DNA from: Alphaproteobacteria bacterium
Lineage (GTDB): Bacteria > Pseudomonadota > Alphaproteobacteria > UBA8366 > GCA-2717185
Reading direction: 5' to 3'
Assembly (NCBI GenBank): GCA_012103325.1
Contig: WLWY01000015.1
Span: 87,987-151,986 of the forward strand
DNA: 64,000 nt
Position numbers and translations under genes: made by a program. Positions 43,061-54,093 of the stretch are shown piece by piece. The notes beneath the pieces are model-generated. The model did not search any database and was not told the DNA's origin. It was given only the letters and a program-made list of their open reading frames with translations. The first letter of the stretch is position 1. Each line of letters opens with the position of its first letter.

Positions 43061-44236
43061 CTATTTTTCTGGGCAGGCCTTGCCGCGCCAGACCAACTGA
43101 TTACCGTCTCTATCTTGCGGCAGATTTTTGGGCGGGTGTTTTGGGCTCGCGCAAGCGGAGTCGAGTTGCTGCTGGGTAATACCTATCGTTTCCTTGAAAT
43201 CAGTGTCAGTGATGTCAGTGCCATCGAGGTCGGCATCTCCGAGGATGGCGAAGGCCAGGCTTGCTTCGCGAAGATTAGCCTCACTCAAATTGGTACCACT
43301 GAAATGGACAGAACCAAGGTTCGCCCGACTGAGATTGGCTCCACTGAGATCGGCCCGACTGAAACTGATCTCAACGAGATTCACACCACTGAAATTCGCA
43401 CCGCGGAGATCCGCTTGGGCGAAATACGCATCTTCTATATGGGCATTAAAGAGATCGGCATTGCGGAGATCTGCGTTGCTGAAATCGGCAAAGACGAGAG
43501 TTGCGGCCCTGAGACTACTATTCCTAAGATTTGCGCCGCGAAGATTTACGTACGTCATATTGGCTCCGCGGAGATTGGCTTTTCGAAGGTCGGCGTCAGC
43601 AAGAGTAATTTTGTCGAGTACAGCGTTGCTGAAATTAGAGCTGGCGAGTTTGGCTCCGGTGAGATTGGAACCAAGGAGATTGGCCCCGCTGAGATTGACC
43701 TCGCTGAGATTGGCTCCGGTGAAATTGGCTGTGTCGAGAGAAGATCCGCTAAGGTTGACCCCGTGGAGATTGGCTCCGGTGAAATCGGCTTCGTCGAGAA
43801 AAGAACCGCTGAGGTTGGTCCCTTGGAGATTGGCTCCAGAGAAGTTTGTCTCGCGCATGTCTGCGCCCGGAAAGTTTCGCCCGCTCAAGTCGACTTTTTG
43901 GAGATCTTGACCTCTTATTGTTACGCCATCTTCCAAGAGTGTGAGAACAATTTGCCGAATAATTGTTTCAGCTTCCGGATCAGGAAGTGCGCGGATCTGT
44001 GCGATTTGTGTGAAGAGAGTAGCGACGCGAACGGCGCGATCTTTTGGTCTATCGATTCGGAACTCGATGAAAAAAACGGTGATCGCAACGATGACGGCAA
44101 TTCCCTCGAACACCTTGAACTTGTTGCGCGGTATCCAATCGAAGAGGCCACCAATTCCCCACGCAATAAACCTATCGATTGGCCGATAACCCTCTTCGAT
44201 CATATCGATCAAACTAGCCTTCGCATCTTCGTACAT
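43061..44236 (-). CDS. Membrane-anchored pentapeptide-repeat protein 2
   Basis: 391 residues from ATG 44236 (MYEDAKASLIDM), with AGGAGG five bases upstream; the GTG two codons earlier is not used. The single hydrophobic segment (about 44-60, EGIAVIVAITVFFIEFRI) is unlike the N-terminus of protein 1. Pentapeptide repeats (about 115-350, DLSGRNFPGADMRETNFSGA onwards) and the C-terminal tail (GITQQQLDSACASPKHPPKN, ending VWRGKACPEK) match protein 1 closely. The pair is therefore paralogous with exchanged N-termini. The function is unknown. Confidence 0.9.
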   Translation of the reverse strand: MYEDAKASLIDMIEEGYRPIDRFIAWGIGGLFDWIPRNKFKVFEGIAVIVAITVFFIEFRIDRPKDRAVRVATLFTQIAQIRALPDPEAETIIRQIVLTLLEDGVTIRGQDLQKVDLSGRNFPGADMRETNFSGANLQGTNLSGSFLDEADFTGANLHGVNLSGSSLDTANFTGANLSEVNLSGANLLGSNLTGAKLASSNFSNAVLDKITLADADLRKANLRGANMTYVNLRGANLRNSSLRAATLVFADFSNADLRNADLFNAHIEDAYFAQADLRGANFSGVNLVEISFSRADLSGANLSRANLGSVHFSGTNLSEANLREASLAFAILGDADLDGTDITDTDFKETIGITQQQLDSACASPKHPPKNLPQDRDGNQLVWRGKACPEK

Positions 44237-44310
44237 CCCCACCTCCTATGCCTATGGTGGGGAAACTCTACGGCTTCTCGCTATCAGTGTGAAACAGCAA
44301 GTGTTCGCGC

Positions 44311-44342
44311 GTTCTCCTCCGAGAAGCGAGACACGCATGATG
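44311..44342. repeat. Short flank repeat of the pentapeptide locus, copy iii
   Basis: Third copy, upstream of pentapeptide gene 2. Here the repeat is not followed by a pentapeptide cassette but runs into a 33-codon plus-strand reading frame starting at its ATGATG. This marks the outer junction of the duplicated region. Confidence 0.5.
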
Positions 44343-44438
44343 ATTGATATTCCGCTTACGCTTTTTGTCGTCGCGATCACTGCAGCGGTTTGGTTTATCT
44401 GGCCGGAGCGCGCCGAATGGTATCGAAAACCCCCGTGA
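44337..44438 (+). CDS. Possible 33-residue membrane peptide
   Basis: The frame reads MMIDIPLTLFVVAITAAVWF then IWPERAEWYRKPP and stops at TGA. It has one hydrophobic helix with a charged C-terminus, as in many small membrane proteins. The ATG sits in flank repeat iii, and GAGAAGCGAG upstream could be a weak ribosome-binding site. No family is known. It could be chance, but residue composition favours translation. Confidence 0.35.
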   Translation: MMIDIPLTLFVVAITAAVWFIWPERAEWYRKPP

Positions 44439-44528
44439 TCGTAACGGCTGTAAGGCGCTGTTTTTCTGGGATTGTGTCGTTCGCCTGCCTCGAATTGGGT
44501 AGGTCGATCAGCTATGGAGTATCGAAAC

Positions 44529-44759
44529 ATGGCTGAAGTCGAAATCCCGCGCCGGTCGATGAATATAGACAATTGCATTCCCTGCCCATGGTGCGGCGAC
44601 AATCAGGAATTTGACTGGCCGCCAGATGCCTGAAATGGCGATTGCACAGCGTGCCGAAAGTCCTTCGAGATTGTCTCGACGATTGAACGCGGCGTTGAGA
44701 CGGTCGGCATCATGACGGATGCGGACCGGGCCTACGTTGAATGGCAACAGAACCGATAG
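44529..44759 (+). pseudogene. Zinc-ribbon protein ORF interrupted by one in-frame TGA
   Basis: From ATG 44529 the frame reads MAEVEIPRRSMNIDNCIPCP and WCGDNQEFDWPPDA, then TGA (44631-44633), then NGDCTACRKSFEIVSTIERG and on to TAG 44759 (76 codons). CPWC before and CTAC after the TGA would together make one four-cysteine zinc ribbon, so the second half is clearly part of the same protein. Simplest reading: a recent nonsense mutation, for example from GGA, CGA or TGG. UGA recoding is possible but unsupported. It lies in the accessory patch next to the pentapeptide genes. Confidence 0.6.
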
Positions 44760-44766
44760 CGAGCGG

Positions 44767-44928
44767 TTAAAGAACATTCCGAAGGAAAAAATAAATCCCT
44801 CCGATAACGACAATAGAGAGCGACAGCATCATGAAACCGGTGACCATATTGTGCCCAATTTTCGGTTTCCAAAATTTGAGTGCGATCAACAAGATGAAAA
44901 CTAATAACCAAATTAGAAGGTACGCCAT
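44767..44928 (-). CDS. Small two-helix membrane protein
   Basis: 53 residues from ATG 44928 (MAYLLIWLLVFILLIALKFW) with a second helix (MVTGFMMLSLSIVVIGGIYF). No strong ribosome-binding site is visible. Longer in-frame starts upstream would place coding sequence over the Fur box and give a low-complexity N-terminus, so they are not preferred. No family is recognised. Confidence 0.5.
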   Translation of the reverse strand: MAYLLIWLLVFILLIALKFWKPKIGHNMVTGFMMLSLSIVVIGGIYFFLRNVL

Positions 44929-45015
44929 GGCTGCTACCGTAACGCTTGATGTGTTGGTCGGAAAATTGCGTCTCGATTGAGAGGATAAACGATTGGGATC
45001 ACTTACTCGAAAATT

Positions 45016-45036
45016 ATTATTGATAATCATTATCAT
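45016..45036 (+). promoter_or_regulatory. Fur box upstream of the 45081 gene
   Basis: GATAATCATTATC at 45022-45034 is a perfect 6-1-6 inverted repeat and equals the last 13 bases of the classical 19-base Fur consensus. The flanking bases (TT before, ATT after) also fit. It lies about 47-60 bases before the start of the plus-strand gene, in promoter position, and upstream of the divergent small membrane gene. Iron-dependent repression by Fur or a related regulator is inferred. Confidence 0.7.
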
Positions 45037-45080
45037 TCGCAATACGATACGGAGATATTATCAACGAAGGGATCATCCAA

Positions 45081-45605
45081 TTGTCACGACACATGAATGC
45101 GCTGGAAACGGCGGCTTGGCCGACATTGACCATTGAGCTCGATGCATCGGAGCAGTTGATTGTATGGGCGTTACGACGCTGGGTCGGAGGGTTGCGTCAA
45201 AATGACGGGACGCAGTGGACATTGGTCTGGAGGGAGTTCGGCCGGCAGTTCAGCCAACAGGACGGTACGCGGGCGCTTGCCGGGTTCGCGCGTCTGATCG
45301 ACGGGATTCAGCGCCATGCGCGTCGCGTCATGCGGCTGCATCAAGCCTGCTGCCCCTGCCTGTCTGCTGACGAAGTTTGTCTGGTCGGCCTCATCGCGGC
45401 CTGTCAGTGCCCGGCGCCGGCAACCGCCAAGGCGCGGGCAGAGTGGATGGTTCATGCTGACGGTGTCGGCCCTATGCTGGAGGCGGGGACACAGTTTGCC
45501 AGCATCATGCAGCGGCATGGCATGACGCTTCCGTGGCGGACGGAAACCGATATAGACGGCAGGGGGGAAGCTGGCTTGGAACGCGCACTCCAAACCGTGC
45601 ATTAG
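45081..45605 (+). CDS. Unknown protein under probable iron control
   Basis: 174 residues, or 170 if ATG 45093 (MNALETAAWPTLTIELDASE) is used; TTG 45081 has AAGGGA nine bases upstream. It is soluble and helical, with a cysteine cluster CCPCLSADEVCLVGLIAACQC around residues 90-110 that could bind iron or a cluster. It has a WALRRWVGGLRQNDG block near the N-terminus. No family is recognised. The Fur box in its promoter region is the only functional clue. Confidence 0.75.
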   Translation: MSRHMNALETAAWPTLTIELDASEQLIVWALRRWVGGLRQNDGTQWTLVWREFGRQFSQQDGTRALAGFARLIDGIQRHARRVMRLHQACCPCLSADEVCLVGLIAACQCPAPATAKARAEWMVHADGVGPMLEAGTQFASIMQRHGMTLPWRTETDIDGRGEAGLERALQTVH

Positions 45606-45693
45606 GATTTGCGTCTCCGGTAACATTCCAAATCCGTTACGAAGTTTGCTACGCTGCCTCATCTGTCGACCGTAAGAGTCGTAGGGGAGGAAC

Positions 45694-47253
45694 ATGTACC
45701 TGACGCAGGCGTTGAAACGGACGGTTCAGATCGATAGCCGAGGGGTTGCGACGCAATGTGCCGGCCGCGAGCGGACATGGCACGAATGCGGCGAAAGGGT
45801 CGCTAAGCTCGCGGGTGCGTTGCGGGGATTGGGCGTCGGCGATGGCGAACGGGTCGCCGTCCTGGCGCTGAACAGCGATCGCTACTTCGAGTATTTCTAT
45901 GCCGTACCGTGGGCAGGCGGCGTTTTCGTGCCGGTCAATATACGCCTGGCACCGCCGGAGGTTGCGTTTTGGCTGAATGACTCGGGGACGGAAATTCTCT
46001 TCATCGACGATAATTTCCTTCACATGCTGGAGCCGCTCGACGGCCAACTCGAAACAGTCCGAGACATGGTTTATATGGGCGACGGGCCGACCCCGGACGG
46101 TCTGCATAATTATGAAGAAATATTAGGGGCTGCCGATGCGGTCCCGGACGCGCTTCGCGGCGGTGATGATCTGGCAGGGCTGTTCTACACGGGCGGCACC
46201 ACCGGCCGGTCGAAGGGCGTTATGCTCAGCCACACGAACCTGATCTGCAACAGCTACAATGTCATTGGCGGTATGCATTTCAGGCCCGGGATACGATGGC
46301 TGCACGCCGCGCCGATGTTTCACATCGCCGACGGCCTCGCGGTGTTCGGCGTCACGATGGTTACCGGCACGCATATTTTCATTCCCGGCTTTACGCCCGA
46401 AGACAGTTTGCGGGCAATCGAAGATCACGGCGTGACGAATGGCCTCTTCGTGCCCACGATGATGAACGCGCTGGTCAATCATCCCGATATCGAAGATTTT
46501 GACCTGTCCAGCTTGAGGGCCGTGACCTATGGCGCGTCGCCGATGCCGGAAGCGGTGATCCGCAGAGCCATGGAGGTGATCCCGAATTGCGAATTTACGC
46601 ATGCCTACGGGCAAACGGAGTGCGCGCCGTTATCGACGCATACGGGGCCGGAGTACCACGTCTTTGAAGGGCCGAATGCCGGAAAATACAAGTCGGCTGG
46701 ACGAGCGGCGCTTGGTGTCGAGGTGCAGATTTGCGACGACGATGGCAATGAGGTGCCGCGCGGCGACGTCGGCGAAGTTTGCGTGCGCGGTCCGAATATC
46801 ATGCTCGGTTACTGGAACCGGCCGGATTTGACCGCAGAGGCGATACGCGATGGCTGGATGCGATCGGGAGACGGCGGTTACATGGACGAAGATGGATTCA
46901 TCTACATCGTCGACCGCATGAAGGACATGATCATCTCCGGCGGTGAGAATATTTATTCAGCCGAAGTTGAGGATGTATTGCACCAGATTCCGGAGGTTGT
47001 GGAGGCCGCGGTTATTGGGCTGCCGGATGAGGAGTGGGGTGAGCGGGTTCATGCGATCGTGCGGTTGCGGGAGGGCGACAATCTCGATGCGGAAAACATC
47101 ATCGCCCATTGCCGGGACCGGATTGCCCGCTTCAAATGTCCCAAGGGTGTGTCGTTTCGAGAAGAACCCATGCCGCTTTCGGGCGCAGGCAAGATCCTTA
47201 AAACGGAGTTGCGGAAGCCCTATTGGGAAGGCAAAGAGAAGCAGGTGAACTAG
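45694..47253 (+). CDS. Long-chain-type acyl-CoA synthetase
   Basis: 519-residue AMP-forming ligase. The phosphate loop is YTGGTTGRSKGVMLSH (about residues 166-181), the A5 motif is HAYGQTECAPL, the A7/A8 region is RSGDGGYMDEDGFIYIVDRMKDMIISGGENIYS, and LSGAGKILKTELRKPYW holds the catalytic lysine. ATG 45694 follows GGGGAGGAAC. It activates fatty or related acids for beta-oxidation or storage. It converges with the RidA gene 22 bases downstream. Confidence 0.93.
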   Translation: MYLTQALKRTVQIDSRGVATQCAGRERTWHECGERVAKLAGALRGLGVGDGERVAVLALNSDRYFEYFYAVPWAGGVFVPVNIRLAPPEVAFWLNDSGTEILFIDDNFLHMLEPLDGQLETVRDMVYMGDGPTPDGLHNYEEILGAADAVPDALRGGDDLAGLFYTGGTTGRSKGVMLSHTNLICNSYNVIGGMHFRPGIRWLHAAPMFHIADGLAVFGVTMVTGTHIFIPGFTPEDSLRAIEDHGVTNGLFVPTMMNALVNHPDIEDFDLSSLRAVTYGASPMPEAVIRRAMEVIPNCEFTHAYGQTECAPLSTHTGPEYHVFEGPNAGKYKSAGRAALGVEVQICDDDGNEVPRGDVGEVCVRGPNIMLGYWNRPDLTAEAIRDGWMRSGDGGYMDEDGFIYIVDRMKDMIISGGENIYSAEVEDVLHQIPEVVEAAVIGLPDEEWGERVHAIVRLREGDNLDAENIIAHCRDRIARFKCPKGVSFREEPMPLSGAGKILKTELRKPYWEGKEKQVN

Positions 47254-47275
47254 GTTCGACTGATTCTAGCGCACT

Positions 47276-47740
47276 TTATTCGATTGCAATAACGGCGTCG
47301 ACTTCTACGGGAACGCCAAGCGGTAATCCGTGCGCGCCGACGGCCGAGCGTGCGTGCAAGCCCTTGTCGCCGAAAATTTCGACCAGCAGGTCAGACGCGC
47401 CGTTGATGACCTTGGGCTGATCGGTAAAGCCCGGCACACCGTTAACGAAACCACCCAACTTGATAATACGAGCGACGCGGTCCAGATCGCCGAGCGCCGC
47501 TTTGGTTTGCGCCAGAATGTTGAGTGCGCATACGCGCGCGGCATCGACGGCGTCCTCTAAGGTTACGTCCTGTCCAACGATGCCGGTGTATTTTATCGCG
47601 CCTTGCCAGAAAGGAACCTGTCCGGCGATCCACAACTGCTTGTTGTCGATTACGTATGGAACGTAATTTGCGACGGGTGCGGCCGCTTCCGGTAGTTCTA
47701 TTCCCAATTCCTGCAAGCGTGCATCGATACGTCCGGCCAT
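47276..47740 (-). CDS. ridA: RidA/YjgF-family protein
   Basis: 154 residues from ATG 47740, with GAGGACAG upstream. RidA proteins hydrolyse reactive enamine and imine intermediates from pyridoxal-phosphate enzymes. The family blocks NYVPYVIDNKQLWIAGQVPF, NILAQTKAALGDLDRV and GLPLGVPVEVDAVIAIE are present, though the canonical catalytic Arg context (R-x-x-V-x-V) is altered to LPLGVPVEVDA. It therefore belongs to a divergent RidA subgroup whose activity is uncertain. Confidence 0.9.
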   Translation of the reverse strand: MAGRIDARLQELGIELPEAAAPVANYVPYVIDNKQLWIAGQVPFWQGAIKYTGIVGQDVTLEDAVDAARVCALNILAQTKAALGDLDRVARIIKLGGFVNGVPGFTDQPKVINGASDLLVEIFGDKGLHARSAVGAHGLPLGVPVEVDAVIAIE

Positions 47741-47820
47741 GAATCTGTCCTCACAATACTGAATCTGCAAAGGCGGCAGTGTACCCGGCCCGATGCACGC
47801 GATCCATCGTCCCGTTGTAT

Positions 47821-48381
47821 TCAGGCAGACGCCTCGGAGGCCTTTTCGACGATACAGCGCTGCAAAGCCAGGTAAGCATCCCGGGTGTGGTCGCCAAATA
47901 ATGGATCGGCAGTATTCCTAAAGGCGGCGTCGATTTCAATCCAATCGTCGTCGGTCAGCACACGGCGGGCGATGGGGAAAACCTCCGATTCCTCGATGCC
48001 GATATGATAGTGGTAATATTTGAGGAAACGGCCCGCCGCTGCGCGAAGGTTGTCCGTGGTATCACCCGCGATTGCTTCGCCAACCGCATCGGCGAATTCC
48101 CGGGTCAACTGCATAAGTGTTTCGTGTTCTTCTGTGAGGATAATCGCCTGCTCGGCAATGGCGGGATCGCGTGTTATCAGCTTCTCGTAAAGAAGATCTT
48201 CTTTGGGGTGGTGATAGTGGCTCGGATAATCGACGCAATACTCGAGCGCAAGGGATAACAACTCGAAATTTGGTGTCTCTCCCTCTTTGCGCAACTTGTC
48301 GATTTCGGACTCGATCAGGCTGAGCAATTGAACCTGGTTGGCATGGTCTTGATGAAGGGATTGAAGAATTTTGGACTTCAA
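47821..48381 (-). CDS. Hemerythrin-domain protein
   Basis: About 186 residues. A non-haem di-iron four-helix bundle is indicated by HQDHANQ, HHPKEDLLYEKL, EEHETLMQL and YYHYHIGIEESEVFP, which supply His and carboxylate ligands. Such proteins bind O2 or NO or protect iron-sulfur clusters. The start TTG 48381 has GGGGAGG six bases upstream; the open frame continues to 48438 without a better site. A perfect FNR box lies 69 bases before the start, which points to oxygen- or nitric-oxide-responsive expression. Confidence 0.9.
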   Translation of the reverse strand: MKSKILQSLHQDHANQVQLLSLIESEIDKLRKEGETPNFELLSLALEYCVDYPSHYHHPKEDLLYEKLITRDPAIAEQAIILTEEHETLMQLTREFADAVGEAIAGDTTDNLRAAAGRFLKYYHYHIGIEESEVFPIARRVLTDDDWIEIDAAFRNTADPLFGDHTRDAYLALQRCIVEKASEASA

Positions 48382-48449
48382 CGATGCCTCCCCACGGTCG
48401 CGATACTGACCGAATCGCACCTGTTTAGCAGATATCAATACCCACCGAA

Positions 48450-48463
48450 TTGATCGATATCAA
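48450..48463 (-). promoter_or_regulatory. FNR/Anr box upstream of the hemerythrin gene
   Basis: TTGATCGATATCAA matches the FNR consensus TTGAT-N4-ATCAA at every defined base. It sits in the 210-base gap between nrdJ and the hemerythrin gene, at a normal promoter distance for the latter. The regulator could be FNR, FixK or NnrR; these share the half-site. Confidence 0.78.
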
Positions 48464-48521
48464 ACAAGCGGTTATCTCCCGACGCGTCTTGTCTTCGGCT
48501 TGGCAAATGCGATTGATACGG

Positions 48522-48553
48522 AAAAAAATGGGGGCGGCGTTCCACCGACCCCC
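48522..48553 (-). terminator. Rho-independent terminator after nrdJ
   Basis: Read on the minus strand, GGGGG(T)CGG pairs with CCGCCCCC around a seven-base loop (eight base pairs, one bulged T) and is followed by ATTTTTTT. It lies about 40 bases past the nrdJ stop codon and insulates the hemerythrin promoter. Confidence 0.78.
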
Positions 48554-48591
48554 AAGGTCACAGGGAGCTCTATCGAATCCGTGTACTCACG

Positions 48592-52257
<3,666 letters not shown>

Positions 52258-52716
52258 GTAAACTTTACCCCGGCCTTGGTCGATTATTGATGCAAATTAT
52301 TGAGCCGGCCGTCGCAAATCATTCTGCTTCCCGTCGACCTTTCCTCACCCTGTTCCAAATGCGTTAGACGCTATTCCTACGGGTTGACTCCCGATTCGCG
52401 ATACCACATATATGGAACAGTCTCTATTTCGCCACAATCTCTTGAGTATTGCAACTACATTTTGTGGTTATTTGGTTGGGACAGGGTAAATATTGTAAAA
52501 TTCTTGCTCAACGAAGACTCGCGTATAGATCCGATCTGGCAGAATTTGCTAAATTTTTGTGATTTTAGGCTAATATTTGTGCTCCGTGGTCGCTCTTAAG
52601 CAAATCTTTGATCTTGCGGCTGAAGCTGCGACGAACGAGAGGGCAATGCTGGACGCCGGTTCTGGCAAGTGCGATATTCGCGCCGCGAATGGCGGCCTGG
52701 AGGAGTATTTACAGCA
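52258..52716 (-). other. Gene-free AT-rich region between nrdJ and the NDUFA12 gene
   Basis: About 460 bases between divergent genes. The middle (about 52430-52590) is markedly AT-rich. A 99-codon open frame here has rare codons and no ribosome-binding site and is not believed. The near-palindrome CCACATATATGG at about 52401-52412 could be a regulator site for nrdJ, but the match to the NrdR consensus is partial and no second box was found. Confidence 0.45.
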
Positions 52717-53070
52717 ATGACGACTGCGATTACGCGCGTGATCACCTGGCTCAGAGGCGAGCCGGTTGGTACGGATGAATTCGGCAATCGGTATTATCAG
52801 GACCGCAAACCGTCTCCAAACGGCCGGCGGCGGCGTTGGGTTGTTTATGACGGTGAGGATGAAGCCAGCAAGGTGCCCTCGGAATGGAATGCCTGGCTGC
52901 ATCGGACGAGCGATACGGTGCCCAGTGGCGCACCGCGTAGAGAATGGGAAAAACCGCACTCTCCAAACCTAACCGGAACGCCGCAGGCCTACCGTCCCTC
53001 GGGCCATACGCTGAGAGGCGGCCAGCGGGCAAGTGCCACTGGGGATTACGAAGCGTGGACACCGGAATAA
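52717..53070 (+). CDS. NDUFA12-family NADH:ubiquinone oxidoreductase accessory subunit
   Basis: 117 residues from ATG 52717, with GGAGGAG upstream. NDUFA12 (B17.2) is an accessory subunit of complex I in mitochondria and alphaproteobacteria. The family core is clear: GTDEFGNRYYQDRK, RRRRWVVYDGEDEASKVP and EWNAWLHRTSD. The C-terminal Pro/Gly-rich tail is typical. It is followed after 13 bases by two MCE-domain genes and a DUF2155 gene, an arrangement common in alphaproteobacteria. Confidence 0.94.
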   Translation: MTTAITRVITWLRGEPVGTDEFGNRYYQDRKPSPNGRRRRWVVYDGEDEASKVPSEWNAWLHRTSDTVPSGAPRREWEKPHSPNLTGTPQAYRPSGHTLRGGQRASATGDYEAWTPE

Positions 53071-53083
53071 GGCGCGCGCTCCA

Positions 53084-53599
53084 ATGAATCGCGAAACGGT
53101 TCATATTCTTGTCGGGGCGGCAGTCCTGCTCGCGGCACCTCTGCTTCTCATTGTGTTTTTCAGCGGGGATGCCCGAACCAGTTCGGCTGACGGGTATGAA
53201 TTGACGGCGCGATACAATCGTGTCGACGGCGTGACCATCGGCACCGATGTGCTGCTCGCGGGCGCGCCGGTGGGCAAGGTAACGCAACAGGAATTTGACG
53301 CTGAGACGCTGCAGGCGGTACTGACGTTTACATTGCGTGACGACATCCAATTTCCGACAGATACGGCGGCGTTGATCGTGAGTGACGGGCTGCTTGGCGG
53401 TAAGTTCATCAAACTGGATCCCGGAGGTGCGGAGGAGATGCTCGCGCCCGGCGATAGCTTCGAGTATGTCCAGGATGCGATCATCGTCGAAGCTCTTCTG
53501 GAGAAGGTCGTTTTGTGGGCCGAGGCGAGACGGCTCGAAGCGCGCAAGAAAGCCGGTAAGGAATCGGATAGGGAGGCGGGAACCCCGCTGAAGAAATGA
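53084..53599 (+). CDS. MlaD-like MCE-domain protein, first of two
   Basis: 171 residues from ATG 53084 (MNRETVHILVGAAVLL). One N-terminal anchor helix precedes a single MCE domain (about 35-130: YELTARYNRVDGVTIGTDV, SDGLLGGKFIKLDPGG) and a basic C-terminal helix (LWAEARRLEARKKAGK). MCE proteins form hexameric rings that bind phospholipid for transport between inner and outer membrane. Its stop overlaps the start of the second MCE gene by four bases. It is diverged from the second copy and may form mixed or separate rings. Confidence 0.9.
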   Translation: MNRETVHILVGAAVLLAAPLLLIVFFSGDARTSSADGYELTARYNRVDGVTIGTDVLLAGAPVGKVTQQEFDAETLQAVLTFTLRDDIQFPTDTAALIVSDGLLGGKFIKLDPGGAEEMLAPGDSFEYVQDAIIVEALLEKVVLWAEARRLEARKKAGKESDREAGTPLKK

Positions 53600-54051
53600 A
53601 GCGAAGCGTCATTGAAACTGTCCTCGGTGCAGTCGTTCTGCTAATCGCCGGCATCTTCTTTTTCTTTGCCTATGCCAGTAGCGATATCAGGCCGACTCAA
53701 GGTTATGAAATTAAAGCACGATTCAATGCAATCGACGGCCTCACGGTGGGCAGCGATGCTCGGGTGGGCGGCGTTAAGATCGGCACGGTTACCGATCTGA
53801 GCATCGATCAGAATACCTATCAGGCCGTGACCACGATGACGATCGAGTCCCGGATCAAACTGCCGGACGATACTGAGGCCGTAATCTCAAGCGACGGTTT
53901 GCTCGGTGGCAAGTATGTGCGCCTCGAACCCGGGAAGAGTAAAAAGACCATGGCGGAAGGCAGCGAATTGACGAACACCAAGGATGTCGTGTCTCTCGAA
54001 GAGTTGCTCGGCAAGGTCATTTTCCTGGTGACCGATAGCGATGGCGGGTGA
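53596..54051 (+). CDS. mlaD: MlaD, substrate-binding protein of the Mla lipid-asymmetry system
   Basis: 151 residues. Anchor helix (ETVLGAVVLLIAGIFFFFAY), then one MCE domain with YEIKARFNAIDGLTVGSDAR, GVKIGTVTDLSID and SSDGLLGGKYVRLEPG. This is the usual MlaD layout and length. It handles retrograde phospholipid traffic to keep the outer-membrane surface free of phospholipid. No mlaE or mlaF is in the window. It is translationally coupled to the upstream MCE paralogue (ATGA overlap). Confidence 0.93.
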   Translation: MKRSVIETVLGAVVLLIAGIFFFFAYASSDIRPTQGYEIKARFNAIDGLTVGSDARVGGVKIGTVTDLSIDQNTYQAVTTMTIESRIKLPDDTEAVISSDGLLGGKYVRLEPGKSKKTMAEGSELTNTKDVVSLEELLGKVIFLVTDSDGG

Positions 54052-54093
54052 CGGTCGCGGGATAATGCCGCTGATCGGCCGCGCCGTGATTTT

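Noticed and set aside
44631..44690. Selenocysteine insertion at the TGA of the zinc-ribbon gene
   Set aside because: No convincing stem-loop of the bacterial SECIS type directly follows the TGA. The TGA also falls between, not at, the metal-binding cysteines, so a nonsense mutation is simpler.
44767..45042. Longer version of the small two-helix protein starting at 45042
   Set aside because: The extension would read through the Fur box and gives a low-complexity MIINNN-type N-terminus; the start at 44928 fits better.
52258..52330. Cobalamin riboswitch before the B12-dependent nrdJ
   Set aside because: The short leader contains no B12-box-like conserved block and too little room for the riboswitch fold.
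52401..52412. CCACATATATGG as an NrdR box for nrdJ
   Set aside because: The match to the NrdR consensus is partial and the usual second box at the expected spacing is not present.
52300..52599. 99-codon plus-strand open frame in the nrdJ-NDUFA12 gap
   Set aside because: AT-rich composition unlike the neighbouring genes, no ribosome-binding site, residue content with many Cys, Tyr and Ile and no domain pattern.
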